Below are positions 40,041-51,920 of a DNA stretch of 64,000 nt, piece by piece; position 1 is the stretch's first letter; every line of letters starts with the position of its first letter. Position numbers and translations under genes: made by a program. The notes below the pieces were generated by a model. It saw only the letters and a list, made by a program, of their open reading frames with translations, was not told where the DNA came from and made no database searches. This DNA is from Hirundichthys speculiger (taxonomy: Eukaryota; Chordata; Actinopteri; Beloniformes; Exocoetidae), in assembly GCA_018398805.1 (NCBI GenBank), contig JAGFBZ010002033.1:1945501-2009500 (forward strand), read 5' to 3'.

Positions 40041-43000
40041 TAGAGAGATTCCTGTGGAGGGGAGAAGCAGGATATGAGGGTTTGAGAAGAAGAGTGAGGT
40101 GGAAAAAAAAATCATTGAGCTGCTATTTGAATCTGAAGTCCACCCTCATTTTCACACTGTTCATGAATTAGTTCTGCCACCATAATTAAAGTAATGCATC
40201 AGGATCCCAGCCATTAACAAATAAAAGTCCAATTAAACTGGTGTCTATTAAACTATTTTTTGCTTTGCCTACTTGATCTCAATATGTAGGCAGGTGGCCG
40301 TTGGGACCATGAGCAGGCAGGCTTGATGTTCATAGCTCATTTCCTGCTTCCACATCAGACCCTTATATTGCAGATGGATAGATAATGTGAAATTTCCCCA
40401 GTTCGGCTCACCCTCTCTCAGGCCCCCTTCAATTTCAACTCGTGGGATTCTAGAAACAGATAGCGAAGTGCAACACTGGAAAATTTGAGAAAGAGCCAAA
40501 AGAGGTGGAGATTTAATGCGGTGGACGCAGGTGCACTGACGTGAATGGTGTGAAAGCGGCATGTTTGCAACATGACACGGCAAGGAAAGAAGGAATATGA
40601 CAGGACTTGATCTTAATTGGTTTCACACAGTGCGCTCCTATGTATTGTCTCCCTTGTAATGGCACACATAGTAGCAATAACAGCCCTGGTTTTTGTTATA
40701 TAATAGCACTAATACATTCCCCTTGTCTGCAGTGCCCCTTGTCTAATTTGAACATGTTTTTTAGTCATGTTGCAGCCATGTCGGCTTCATATTCAGGGTA
40801 TCCTGGATGTGTATGTTGCCAGGATCCTGAATACTGCAATAATATGGCACCTTCATTAGCCTTATTTTTCATTTGGTGGTAGCAAAAGTGGGGGTGGGAT
40901 GAAATAAAGGGGTTGATGAAGAGAAAGGGAGCAAAACAGTGCAGGATGAACAGTGAAAAAAGGAAAAACAGGAGGGGGGATGGAAGTGGTGGGAAGATTA
41001 GAGGAAGGGCTTCACAGACAGAGGGCGAGAAGACAGTAAAAAGGGAGAGACATAGTTACTGTTGATGGTGGTGGTGGTGGGGGTTCAGGGTGCATCCTTC
41101 CAGTACAGCCAGTTGGAACAGAAATTGTGCGACAGACAGAAATATTTCAAATGGGAGAAAAGCTCGCTGTGCCCCGGATGTTTCTCTGCACCGTTCATTT
41201 TCTAAATGCTGTTTTGTCTGTTCTCCACTTAACAAGCCGCCAGTGTCTCAGAAAGAAACCGCGCTTTATTTGCTGCTGTAAACAATTACCAGCTATTTAA
41301 GACAGGCTTGATTTCCATTCCAATCAATGTTGTGAATTTATGTACAAATGGGAGACGGCCCATTGCTGTAAATCTTTTCCTGCTGAGTTTGTAATATTTA
41401 TATCACTGCTTGCTTTCTGTCTCAGATCTGTTGTTAATGCATTTCTCTTTTATTGTGCTCATGTTTGTGCAGACTTCACCAGTGGTGCTCTTTCTAAACA
41501 TTAGTGACAATTGAATCAAATAGCCATTTTATCATAAATTCTGGCTGATGTAGGGAGCAGAAGGACAAACGCCTGCTCAGCAGATGCAACGGTTTTCCTG
41601 GTAGTTACACTAGTTACTAGTTACACAATAGCCATGAATAGCACATGCAAACATAAGTCAAAAGTTTTCCGATACCTTAGCAGAGGGAATGTGAATCGGA
41701 CTGCATACATGAATTTCAAGTTGGATCTGACCCTGATCTGTTGGATGATGCTGCTGATGATACAACAGCATGACTGCTATTTTACTACGGGTAATAATTA
41801 TAATCATTCACAGTTAGTGGTGCTTGTCAGAGGAGTGGGGCACAATGGAAATAATAATTAGGACTTCTCATTTCAGATGCATGGCAGGAGAGTGTATGAA
41901 GTGTGTAGTGTGGCTCGTTGACTTCTAGGATGTACAGCTGTGTGTATACTCACTCGCTTCACACTGTGTGTGTCAACTCCAGCGCGCCTTTGTAGCCGTT
42001 TCTGCTTGCTCTGGGTTTTCTTCAGCTTTGTGTCTTCCATCATTTCTCACAGTGCACACAACGGCTGCGCCCACACGCACGTGCACGCACGCACACATAA
42101 CTGCACTGGGTATTTTACATTATGGCAGTGACCCAGTCTTTGCTGTCATAAACAAGTAGCTAATTGTAGCTTAAAGAGTCTTGAAGGGCCAGGATGTGGG
42201 CCTGACATTTATTCCCGGCTCACCCCTGACAGCAACATGCAGTGACGTGCTGCAGCGCTGCATGCGCAAATAGACATTTTTCAACTCACTATCTCTCGCC
42301 GCTCCTCTAACCCATTTCCTCTAGTCATCATTCAGCGACACTGTCAGAATACAGCCTACATCTATCACAGCTGAGCTTGTAAAATGCTCTCCACAAGGAG
42401 TCAAATATGCACCTCAGCGTAGCCGTCGTTGATAAAACAGCTAATTCATCATTTAGTCCCTCAAAGCCTCATAGAGACATGGTGGTATTTTGTATGTTCT
42501 TGGAGTTCAGGATCTCTGGATTTGCTGAGTAATTTCCTGACTTTCTGTGTAATAGCAGTGTTGTTTTTTAGCTATGTTTTCAAATCAAGTACCACATTTA
42601 TTTTTCAATTTATCTATGTTCTGCCTAATACAGACGACAAAAAAGGAGTTATAGCCAACAGTGGCAGCAATGTAGTTAGGCGGTCTCATCTGCTTTAATT
42701 TGGGCTGGAATTTGTGTTTTTCTTTTTATTTTAGCAAGTGTGTATTTTTGCATTTTGTAAAATCCTAATTTCAGTTGATCCATTTTAGACTGTAATGTTT
42801 CACTAAAATTAAGCTACAGTTTTGTTTGTATCAAAATGAGGGCCAGGTCAGGTAATTATTCATTCCATCAACATAGCTCTCATTTTTTAAAGATGGAGAA
42901 AAAAAAGGCAAAAAGACTTTAGACTGGAAGGTGTGCTTTGAATTATGGAACATTAAACTGAAACTTTAACGTTTTTTTGGGCGAAGTTCAACAGCCAATT

Positions 43001-43216
43001 AAAATAATTGTTGTTTGCGGTCTAGTTAAGAAAAATTAAACTGAATATGAGATGTTTTTGTAATTGACGAAAAACTCTTGTATAAAGTCTTTAAAGCAGT
43101 TTTATATTTATGAAATTAAAAAAAATGCTGAACAGATAGTCTGTGAACATATTACCTTTTCTAAAGTGAGTGTTGGTTTATCTAACAGCAGTCATGTGTG
43201 AAACTACTTCTTTCCT
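40041..43216. other. non-coding DNA, probable intron
   Basis: No exon was recognised. A purine-rich stretch runs about 40888-41055, ending with a GGT run near 41066-41080. Confidence 0.4.
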
Positions 43217-43370
43217 AGGCAAGGCAAGGTAAGGCAAGTTTATTTGTATAGCACATTTCATGTACAAAACAATTCAAAGTGCTTTACATAAAACATTAAA
43301 AGCATCGCAGAATGTAGTAAAAGAATAAAAGCATAAAAACAAAGAAAACAGTAAAAAAGAGTTAAAAAAA
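43217..43370 (+). repeat. common teleost repeat 'ggcaaggcaagtttatttgtatagcac'
   Basis: GGCAAGGCAAGGTAAGGCAA, GTTTATTTGTATAGCACATT and CAATTCAAAGTGCTTTACAT form a sequence seen widely in fish genomes. An A-rich tail follows. Confidence 0.75.
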
Positions 43371-44716
43371 CCCCCCCAGCTAAGTAAAACTCAGCTTGGT
43401 TTCCTTGACGCTGACATCGATACCCACACCTGATGTGGACAGAAGCTTAATGTGTTCAGATAAGGGAAATAAAATCCATTTCATTTCCCAGGCTTCTTGT
43501 GAGTTTGTGGACAAACAGCCACAGACAATACAAACATAGCTACACTGCGCAGTATGCTAAATTTTGTTTAGTCTTATTTATGCAAGTAAACTCAAATTCT
43601 CTGTAGAAGAGAAGAGGAATTGACAGATTACATAAACTCAGCATTTTTTTATGATTTAAAGTGCTCATCAGACTCAAAAGAAAAATAATGATACAGCTAC
43701 ATTATTAATGAAATACACAATGGAGTAGATAAATGCCATGACGAATGAGTCAGTAATCCGTCAGCTCTCAGAAGAAATAAGACTGGGTTAGTGCAAACAT
43801 TTAATAAGTCAAAGTTGAATGTTTGCAGAGTATTTGACACAGCTACTTCAGCATCTTTAAAATATACTGACTTTTGGCAATAAAGCAGTCAATTCAGCAT
43901 CACATGGTATGGAAATGTTAATTCTACTGAGGAATATTTTGCTGAATAAATGTGAGATGATTGCGTGGATATGACTCACTCCAAGCTGAACTTAAATGTT
44001 CCATCCCTATGGGTGTACAGAGAAGAGAGATTATGTGTTAGGGAGGTATGTTGAATCTTAAGAAAGAGTTTTCACTACAAGGTATAGCTCCTATTTAACC
44101 TGACAAGATTACCATAGCAACCTGGAGTCAGACACCAGGGAAAACTCCTATTCATCTTTTTGCTCAACATAAAGAGCTGCTAGTTCAGAGCTGGGTCAAC
44201 CTGTGAACCCTTCAGGAGCACTGAAACTCACCATCGAGCCATAATGTTCCATTCCTGATAACGCCTCACTTTAACTTGCTCTCCAATCGGTCTGTATGAA
44301 ATACAGAACATGGCCTCTGGTGTTCAATGCAAGGGAGTGCAACTGTTGATGGATCGATCAACTCGATGTTAATGCTAACAGTGCTGATGTTACTGTTGCC
44401 AACTAACTGCTGCCATGGGATGCAAGCTTATTCAACAGTTTCTAAATAACAGCCTTGCACTAGTTGAAATTTTGCAGCACAGGCCTGGTAACTAACAAGT
44501 TATATTACAACTACGCTAGAGATTAAAGAGGACATATCATGTGAGTGCACAGAAGCAAAATTATCAGGTAAAATTATACAAGACAATAAAGTCTTTGGTG
44601 GCTGATCAATCTAATGGCCAGACACCAGACATCATTTGAATAACAGCTAGCCATTGGCTATGCTGTTCACTCACACTCCAACTCACCACAGTGTGATGGT
44701 GGTAAGCTTCCCTGGC

Positions 44717-44904
44717 TTCAATTCAATTCGATTCAATTCAATTCAATTCAATTCAATTCAATTCAATTCAATTCAATTCAATTCAATTCAATTCAATTCA
44801 ATTCAATTCAATTCAATTCAATTCAATTCAATTCAATTCAATTCAATTCAATTCAATTCAATTCAATTCAATTCAATTCAATTCAATTCAATTCAATTCA
44901 ATTC
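44717..44904. repeat. AATTC pentanucleotide array, about 37 copies
   Basis: A near-perfect (AATTC)n array with single G variants at each end. It abuts the 3' end of the minus-strand LINE, so it is probably that element's tandem-repeat tail, as in CR1/L2-group LINEs that lack poly-A. Confidence 0.95.
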
Positions 44905-46190
44905 GCTTTTGTGCGATACTTTATTGATCCCCAAAGGGAAATTACATTGTTGCATTAACTGTCATGGTTTCAGTCTCTTCAGTGATTCATTGTAGATGGT
45001 TATTGCTTGTGTTCAGGAAGGATCTCCTGTAGTGATCTGTGCTGACGTGGATCTGAAGAACCCTCTGACTGAAGACACTGTTGCTGAATCACTGTGTTGT
45101 TTAGAGGATGTTCAGAGTCCTTCATGATGTTCTTCATTTTCTGAGGTATTCTCCTTTGCAGAATCAGCTCCAGAGGTCCCAGAACACAGTCAGCCTCCTC
45201 TATCAGTTTGTTTTCTTTCTTGAAGTCACCGGCTCTGATTCTGCTCCCCCGACAAATGACTGCAGATGAGATTGAACTCTCTACAACAGAATTAGAGAAG
45301 ATATGCAACATCCTGCTGCAAACTCTGAAGGACCTAAGCTTCTTTAAGAAGTAAAGTCTGCTCTGTCTGTTCTTATAAACAGCATCAGTGTTGCATCTCC
45401 AGTCCAGTCTGTTGTCCAGGTGATTACTGAGGTATTTATACTCCTCCACCTCCACTTCTTTTCCCATGATGGAAATGCTGTTTGACTTGTTCCTGGTCCT
45501 AAAATCCACAATTATCTCCTTTGTTTTGTTCACATTCAAGATGAGATGATTGTTCCCACATCGTGCCATAAAGCGGTCCACCAGTTCTCAGTATTCAGTC
45601 TCTTGTCCATCACTGATACACCCCACAACTGCAGAGTTATTTAAGTATGTCTGCAGATGCCAGGACTTTGACTGGTACTGGAAGTCTGAGGTGTACAGAG
45701 AGAAGAGGAATGGTGAGAGTACAGTCCCCTGTGGTGCTCCTGTTTGTCTGACCATCTGGTCAGACACACAGCCATTCAATCTCACAAACTGTGGTCTGTT
45801 CATCAGGTAGTCAGTAATCCAGATGACTGTGGAGGAATCCACCTGTGTTCTCTGGAGTTTCTTTCGTAGAAAAGCAGCTGGATGGTGTTAAATGCACCGG
45901 AGAAATTGAAGAACACGATCCTCACAGTGCTGCCTGCTTTGTCCAGATGACTGCGGGTTTGTTGAAGCAGGTGTATGATGGCATTCTTCAACTCCAACCT
46001 CACAATGATAAGCAAACTGCAGTGGGTCCTGGATGGTGCTTGTTTGCTTATTCAGGTGGACCAATAAAAGTCTCTCCAGGGGCTTCTCTCCTGGTGAAGG
46101 TTGACTGGTTGACTGGGGGGGTTCCAGCAGAGCTCTGCTAATCCTTGTTTCACCTCTGGCAGCTCTCGTTTTAATAGCAAAACTTGAAAT
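44905..46190 (-). mobile_element. 5'-truncated non-LTR retrotransposon (CR1/L2/Rex1-like), dead RT
   Basis: Minus-strand frames read through reverse-transcriptase motifs in order. VRIVFFNFSGAFNTI (about 45900) is motif A; GAPQGTVLSPFLFSLYTSDF (about 45730) is motif B; YLNNSAVVGCISDG (about 45640) is motif C; NVNKTKEIIVDF, EVEVEEYKYL and LDNRLDW follow (45000-45581). The catalytic Asp of motif A is Asn and the motif C Asp pair is Asn-Asn. There are also frameshifts and stops. The 3' end CTTTATTGATCCCCAAAGGG (plus strand) and an AATTC tail complete it. The 5' part (endonuclease) is missing. Assignment to a named clade is uncertain. Confidence 0.85.
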
Positions 46191-46585
46191 GAGGATGTTT
46201 GAGGATCCTCAAATGAGGATGACACTTTACAACATGTCGCCAGACAGTACGATGAAAAAGAGGCTTCAAAAGCTTTTTGTAGAAAACCTATGGATGACGT
46301 CATGTTTTTTTTCCATCCAATATTTTGGACAGTTAATGGTTTCCAACACTACCTGTGGTCAAAGAAAACCAACAGGTCACAGCTGTTTTGGTGGTAGGAG
46401 GGGGAACCTGTACACATAAAGCTGGTGGTTTCAATGTTGTGGTTGGTCAGCCCTGATTCTTTGCTGAGGGAATTTGTTATACAGTATATCAAAGCTTTTT
46501 GAGTTAGGGAATCATGCGCACTTTCTGTAGGTGGCGTAGAATGATTACTCTACTTTTATTCATCAAAAGAAAATTCAATCAGTTA

Positions 46586-47071
46586 CAGTAATCCCTCACA
46601 CTTCGCGGTTAATGGGGGCTGTGACCCCCCTGTGAATGGTGGAAACCGTGACGTGGATGTACATGTACATGTGCATGTACATGTTCCACTTATTTGGCAA
46701 TTGTCATCATTTTGCGACGGCGTTTCAGTTCTCCAGAGGCACTTGGCGATGGGCGGCGTCCTTTAGGATCCATTTTGACTTTAAAACGGCACTTCTAAAT
46801 CTTTGTCTCACGAGAGCAAGAGATGGGAGACGCGGGGACGCGTGTCAACCAATCAGCGTACAGACAACCGACGGCACAGTAATTCCCATCGTAGCAGCCA
46901 ATTACAGGCCTCGATTTTCGTTCATGGGGCATCCTGTTTAGGCTCTTGTTGCTTCCTGAAGCTCGTTCTTGATGTGATGTGTTTAGCTTTGGCCTCACAC
47001 GCTTTGTTTTTTTGATTAATATTTTTGAAACCTCCGCGATTGCTGAGACCGCGAAGTGTGAGGGATTACTG
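46586..47071. mobile_element. pogo-like MITE (486 bp) with perfect 24-bp inverted ends and TA duplication
   Basis: The left end CAGTAATCCCTCACACTTCG CGGT is the exact reverse complement of the right end ACCG CGAAGTGTGAGGGATTACTG. TA flanks both sides (46584-46585, 47072-47073). The CAG...CTG ends and TA target point to the Tc1/mariner superfamily, most like pogo/Tigger. The interior is GC-richer, holds CCAAT at 46847-46851 and ATG-TAC palindromes at about 46658-46682, and has no transposase. Relatives lie at 20600-20708 and perhaps 13072. Confidence 0.88.
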
Positions 47072-47073
47072 TA

Positions 47074-50000
47074 TATTTATTTTACTCTGATGAACCAAAA
47101 ATTAAAATGACCTTTCACATGTCTGTCATTATGGGATAGTTTCCGGCCTATGCGGTTTTAAGAATTTTGACATTTCTGATGGATCTAATGTGCAGCAGGT
47201 TTTACTCAGTGGCAAAATTAATACATTTAAATAATTAAATTAAGCTTAATTTCTTGTCTTTTCTTGTCACCTACAGATTTAGTTCCTCTAAAAGGAGGTC
47301 TTGACTGAAGTCATGTTGTTGATCTCACTTTACTATCATGTTTGTTTATTCTATTAGAATAAGGCATTATTTTAAAGTTTTCAGAAAGCAGAAAACTTAC
47401 TTACGAACATAAACCGAAGGCCTGATGGATGTGAGTCACCTGCTGGCAGTCAGTGATAAACCCCATCGCTGCCACATCCTGTCTGTACCTGGATAACGTC
47501 TGCCACTTCTGAAGGACTCTCTGATGGAAGTCTGTCTCACTCCAGCAGCACCTTTTGTCTTCAGATAGCCCCTGTGGCTCACACAATTATAGAGTTGTTG
47601 TTCACATTTGATTCTACCTGGTGAAAGAACAGGTTCCTCAGCCAGGCGTTACCGGATCCCAGCGGAGGCATATTTGGTTTCTGCTGTGTCCCTAGTTGAT
47701 GATAAAATTCATATTTTTGTTATATTGCTTCGTTTAGATATTTCTTTCATTTTTACAAATGTAATTATTGACCCTCATACCACTAATATAATAGCAACAT
47801 GGAAAAGTTGCTTTTAATAAAGATAATAAAGGTAATACTTAGTCTTGTGTATTGTTACTGCATATGTGAGCTTTTTTTGTTTCTTTTTTCTGTCGCCTGT
47901 GCCACTGCTGTTTCTGTCCTATGGGCCAAATACTTTTGTAGCATCACAGCACCAGCTATTTCCCTTTTATATTCAAATGACATTATGTACACCCTTCTTC
48001 CTTTCATATCTGTCTCTAAGGTGTGTGTATATGCTCGTGCATAACTGCGCTTTTTTGTGTGCACTGTTTGGGATTTGCTTATGGTTTATTTATGCAGGTA
48101 ATTCCGTTGAGAAAAACTCTTTGTAAGCGTACAGCCAGCTATAGGATCTAATAGGTTTAAAAAGTGCTATCAAAGATGTATGCGGCTGCTGTGTTTTGGC
48201 TCAAGTGATGAGACCTCTGGAGAGTTGGTGTATCTCTGTCCGTTGTGCGCTCTTGCTTCATGCTGTGTTTTGCGTGTGAATTTGTGTGTACTTGCACGTA
48301 TGCATATGAATTATCTGTTTTAGGGGCCGCCTGCACTTGCAAAAGCCCTATGTGCTGACAGTTAATCCCTTGCTGCTGAGTCTATCTGGACTTAGTGACC
48401 TGACAGAAAATTAGCAGTAACAAACGCTGTGGTACACAGCCTGTATCTACCGCTTATGCTCTTAACAAGTTTGTCCACAGCTGTTGAGATTCCACAATGA
48501 ACGCAATGACAGTCTGCCAAGTATTTGGAGACACGGATGTGTAGGTATGAATGTGCACAAGCTCATTTGGGCCCCTGAGCTTCTATGTTGGCATGGAAGT
48601 TTGTCTTTGTGTATGCATGAGTCTGCATTCATACAATAATTTCATTTTTTCTGTTTTTTTTTTTCCAAGATACTCTATACTAAATGCTAACAAATGAACA
48701 CGGTTATTTGAATAATACTAAGTGCCCACGAGGAACACATGTTCAGAGGACAAAGGCTTCATTGTTGAGATAAAAAAAAAAAAAGAAATTGTAACAATTT
48801 ACACTTTGACTCCGTCTCTGGGGGCTTTGCGAATTGTTAATTTAAGTTCCCATTATAAAAGGTATTTAAGAGAGACTAAGAATTAATTCCATTAATCTTG
48901 GAGGCAGCTGGGGCTTCTGTATCCGTCGACAGTTTTCTGCTCCCTCCTGAGACCTGTGGGTTTTCCCATCACTTTTAAAATCAATTACCTTCTCCCTCCC
49001 TCGCCACTCCAACTCTCTCCAAGTACTCTCGTCATATTCTTCATTAGAAAACCCACCACTTCACCTGCACCTCACTATGAACACCTAGACCAGATTTGTG
49101 CATTTTTAAGTATTCACTGAGTGTCTCTTTCCAATTTGTTAACACGTCTTATACAGGAGCATACAGCTGCATTTTCTTCTCCATGGCGTGTAGCAGCAGG
49201 TATACGCAGGAATAGAAACTACTGGACAAGACCTGTTAGTTCTATGTGACACTGAAGCCACAACAAAGGCATGCTGAAGAGCGGCTACAGCCCTTGGGAG
49301 AGATCATGTTATTCTCCCTTGTGCGCCATCTCACAAACATCTCACTGCACTAACTGAGGGGAATGAGCATGGATGGGCTTGACGGCTGCTTCCTATTTTA
49401 GTCGTCGGCAGGTAGGCGGATGACTTGAACTGTGGAGGATCTCTGTGCAGCGAAGTCTTCGTCTAATTAGTTTGTCTAATTATGTCTTTGTGCTGGAAAT
49501 TTCTCAAATTAGTGGTATCGTGCAAAATGTGAGCATGCTCATTATGGTTGTCATGAGAATTGTTGCGGCAGTTGAAGAAGAGAGGAGAAAGGGAGCGGGA
49601 GGAAAATGGGTGTCACTGGACCCAAAAGTGCCCCAGTGCTCTAAATCCCTTTATCAAATATGTATGTTTTGAAAAAAAGAGGTGCAGTGCCCAGCTTCAG
49701 CCCACAAATTCACTGGGAGAATGTTACTTTTGGAAGTGAAACACCCAGTTCCCTCCCCGTGCAGAGGCTGCAGCTATTTCTGGCAGACCACAAAAAAGGG
49801 CTCCTTTGATTTACTGTTGTGTGTCAGCTTCTTGAGTGTCATGGCATCTGGGACGTAGGTGTCTCACATGCAGATACTTTTTGGCTCCTTGCAACGTGCT
49901 ACAGCATCTTTCTCATTCCCAGGCCGCCAGATACTGCTGTTTTGTCAAAGGCAGTAGCATCTCTGAGACAGACACAAGCTTCTCTGGGTATTGGTGCTGC

Positions 50001-51680
50001 AATACACCAGCCGCTCTGATATTTGACACAAAGAGAAAAAGCTAGTTTCAAGCGAGCCTGACCGCTAACTAAAGTGCAGCACTTTTTATTTTGTAGACTT
50101 TCTTTGACTTCCTTATGAACTTCTTGCTTTTGTCACTTAGTTTCTCCGTGTAGAGCTCCGAGTGAATACCATTTTTGTTTTAGCCTCACTCAAATGTTTG
50201 TTTTTTTTTTGTTGATAGGTTTAGGAAAAACTACTTACTCAGGGGTAGGATAAGAGCATTAGTTGGTTTTAAATATACCTTCCCATCGTGTTAATCCCTT
50301 CTGTTGTATAACGACACCAATGGATAATTGTGTGCAGTGACACAGTTTTCATTTCAGAATTATGTGTTTTGATTTTCCTCTACAGGCATTACTAAAGATT
50401 TACAAAAGATTTTACAGTGTTTCATGTTAGTGCATAAATGTCTTTGCCACTTTGTCTCTGAGAAGAAAGTTTAAGATCATGGAAAAAGCTAGAAAACATT
50501 TGTAAATAACGTGAATAATAGTCCAAAACCTGCAAACATGTAAATTATTGTAAAAGTGTTCTGTTTTGTGATTTCGAAGTCATGATTTTTGTTGTTTTTA
50601 TTAACTTTATATCTTTGAGTGGATAGGGATTTTCTAAAATAGCAGCACAGTCTCATAAACAAAACATGTAACTGGTATGTTTGTGCACAGGTCCATAATC
50701 TAGAAGTGTCACACTGAAGTGAAGACATTGTGAGGTGTGAACATTTTATTTTTCCTGGTGTTTAAGTAACATGATGCCAACCTGTAACCAAATAATTATC
50801 TTTATTTAAGGCAGACCATATTAATATGTAATCTTTACCATATATATATAAATTTCTTCAGTCTAAGGGAAAAGTCGTAGGACATTGTGGGTTTAAATGG
50901 GACTCTTACTAGTTATGTGGTGAGACAGTGCAGTGTCCACCTCCCCGTGGGTTTTCAGAATATGCAATATCATGTCTCTGATACTTTCATGTAATTCCAA
51001 GCATAAGCATGTTGCAGTTTGCAGAAGGAAATTAATGCATTGAAGCCTTTAAAATCAGACAAATTGTACAATTTTTGATCATGCCTCCCAGTTTGATGTG
51101 CTGGCTACACAGGCATATTAGGACTTTAAAAGGCATGCTGTGATTTAGAAGCCCCGGAAGTGCAATCATTTAGCAGTTTTTGAGTTTTATTTGTGACACT
51201 TAATAACCCCAAAATGCCAAGTGTATCAAATATACATATGCAAATACTATTTACATAACCAATATAATAAAGAATTTGTTGTATATAGATAAAAAAAAAA
51301 TCAAACAAACAGTGCTGAAATTGGTGAATTACAATAAATACCTCATATATCAAATATGATACAAAAAAACAGCGATAGGGAAATAAACACAATTTAGAAA
51401 TAAAAGTGTATAATTTCATATGTCAAGCTTTAGGGTTATTTTGCACTGTGAACCAATGTAACTACTACACATTCTGGAGTGATGCTGCATTAGACTGCTT
51501 TGGTTTGCAACTATAGACCCTGAGGGAAGAAGGGGACCAAAGGCCTCAATTGCTCCCCCCCACCACTTCTAGCATTCCTTCTTGTGTGTTGCAATCTGAC
51601 GCCAAGGAGTCCTGACAAAGTGGCAAAGTATGACATATGACTATCATTACCTATAACTCTGCGGTTAAATTAGCATCTAG
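47074..51680. other. non-coding DNA, probable intron
   Basis: No exon or transposon was recognised. Confidence 0.4.
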
Positions 51681-51817
51681 GATCCCCCTCCAAGGGTTCC
51701 TCTCTTCCTTTTTTCCTTTCGTTCTAACAAATCTTTTCTCTATATCCTTCTTTCTTCTTCATATTCTCAATTTCACTCCTTTTCACCCCTCTCCTTCCCC
51801 CTCTCCTGGTCCTACAG

Positions 51818-51878
51818 TAATTGGTATTCCGAGTGGCAGCTGGGATCCATACAAACATACCAGACAGAGGGAGAGAGA
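51818..51878 (+). other. candidate 61-bp internal exon (unrecognised)
   Basis: A long pyrimidine tract (about 51700-51812) leads to TCCTACAG ending at 51817, and GAGAGA|GTGAGT gives a good donor at 51878/51879. The open frame reads IGIPSGSWDPYKHTRQRER. It could be an exon of the gene whose promoter lies near 36 kb. The peptide is not recognised, and GA-rich sequence at the 3' border may be chance low complexity. Confidence 0.3.
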
Positions 51879-51888
51879 GTGAGTACGG

Positions 51889-51920
51889 TAGTGTGTGTGT
51901 GTGTGTGTGTATGTGTGAGG
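51889..51920. repeat. GT microsatellite
   Basis: A short (GT)n run with a TATGT interruption, just after the candidate exon. Confidence 0.85.

Noticed and set aside
44654..44995. 113-codon plus-strand frame with NSIQF repeats
   Set aside because: It is only the translation of the AATTC microsatellite.
48841..49020. possible conserved non-coding element
   Set aside because: It looks less repetitive than its surroundings, but conservation cannot be judged from one sequence.
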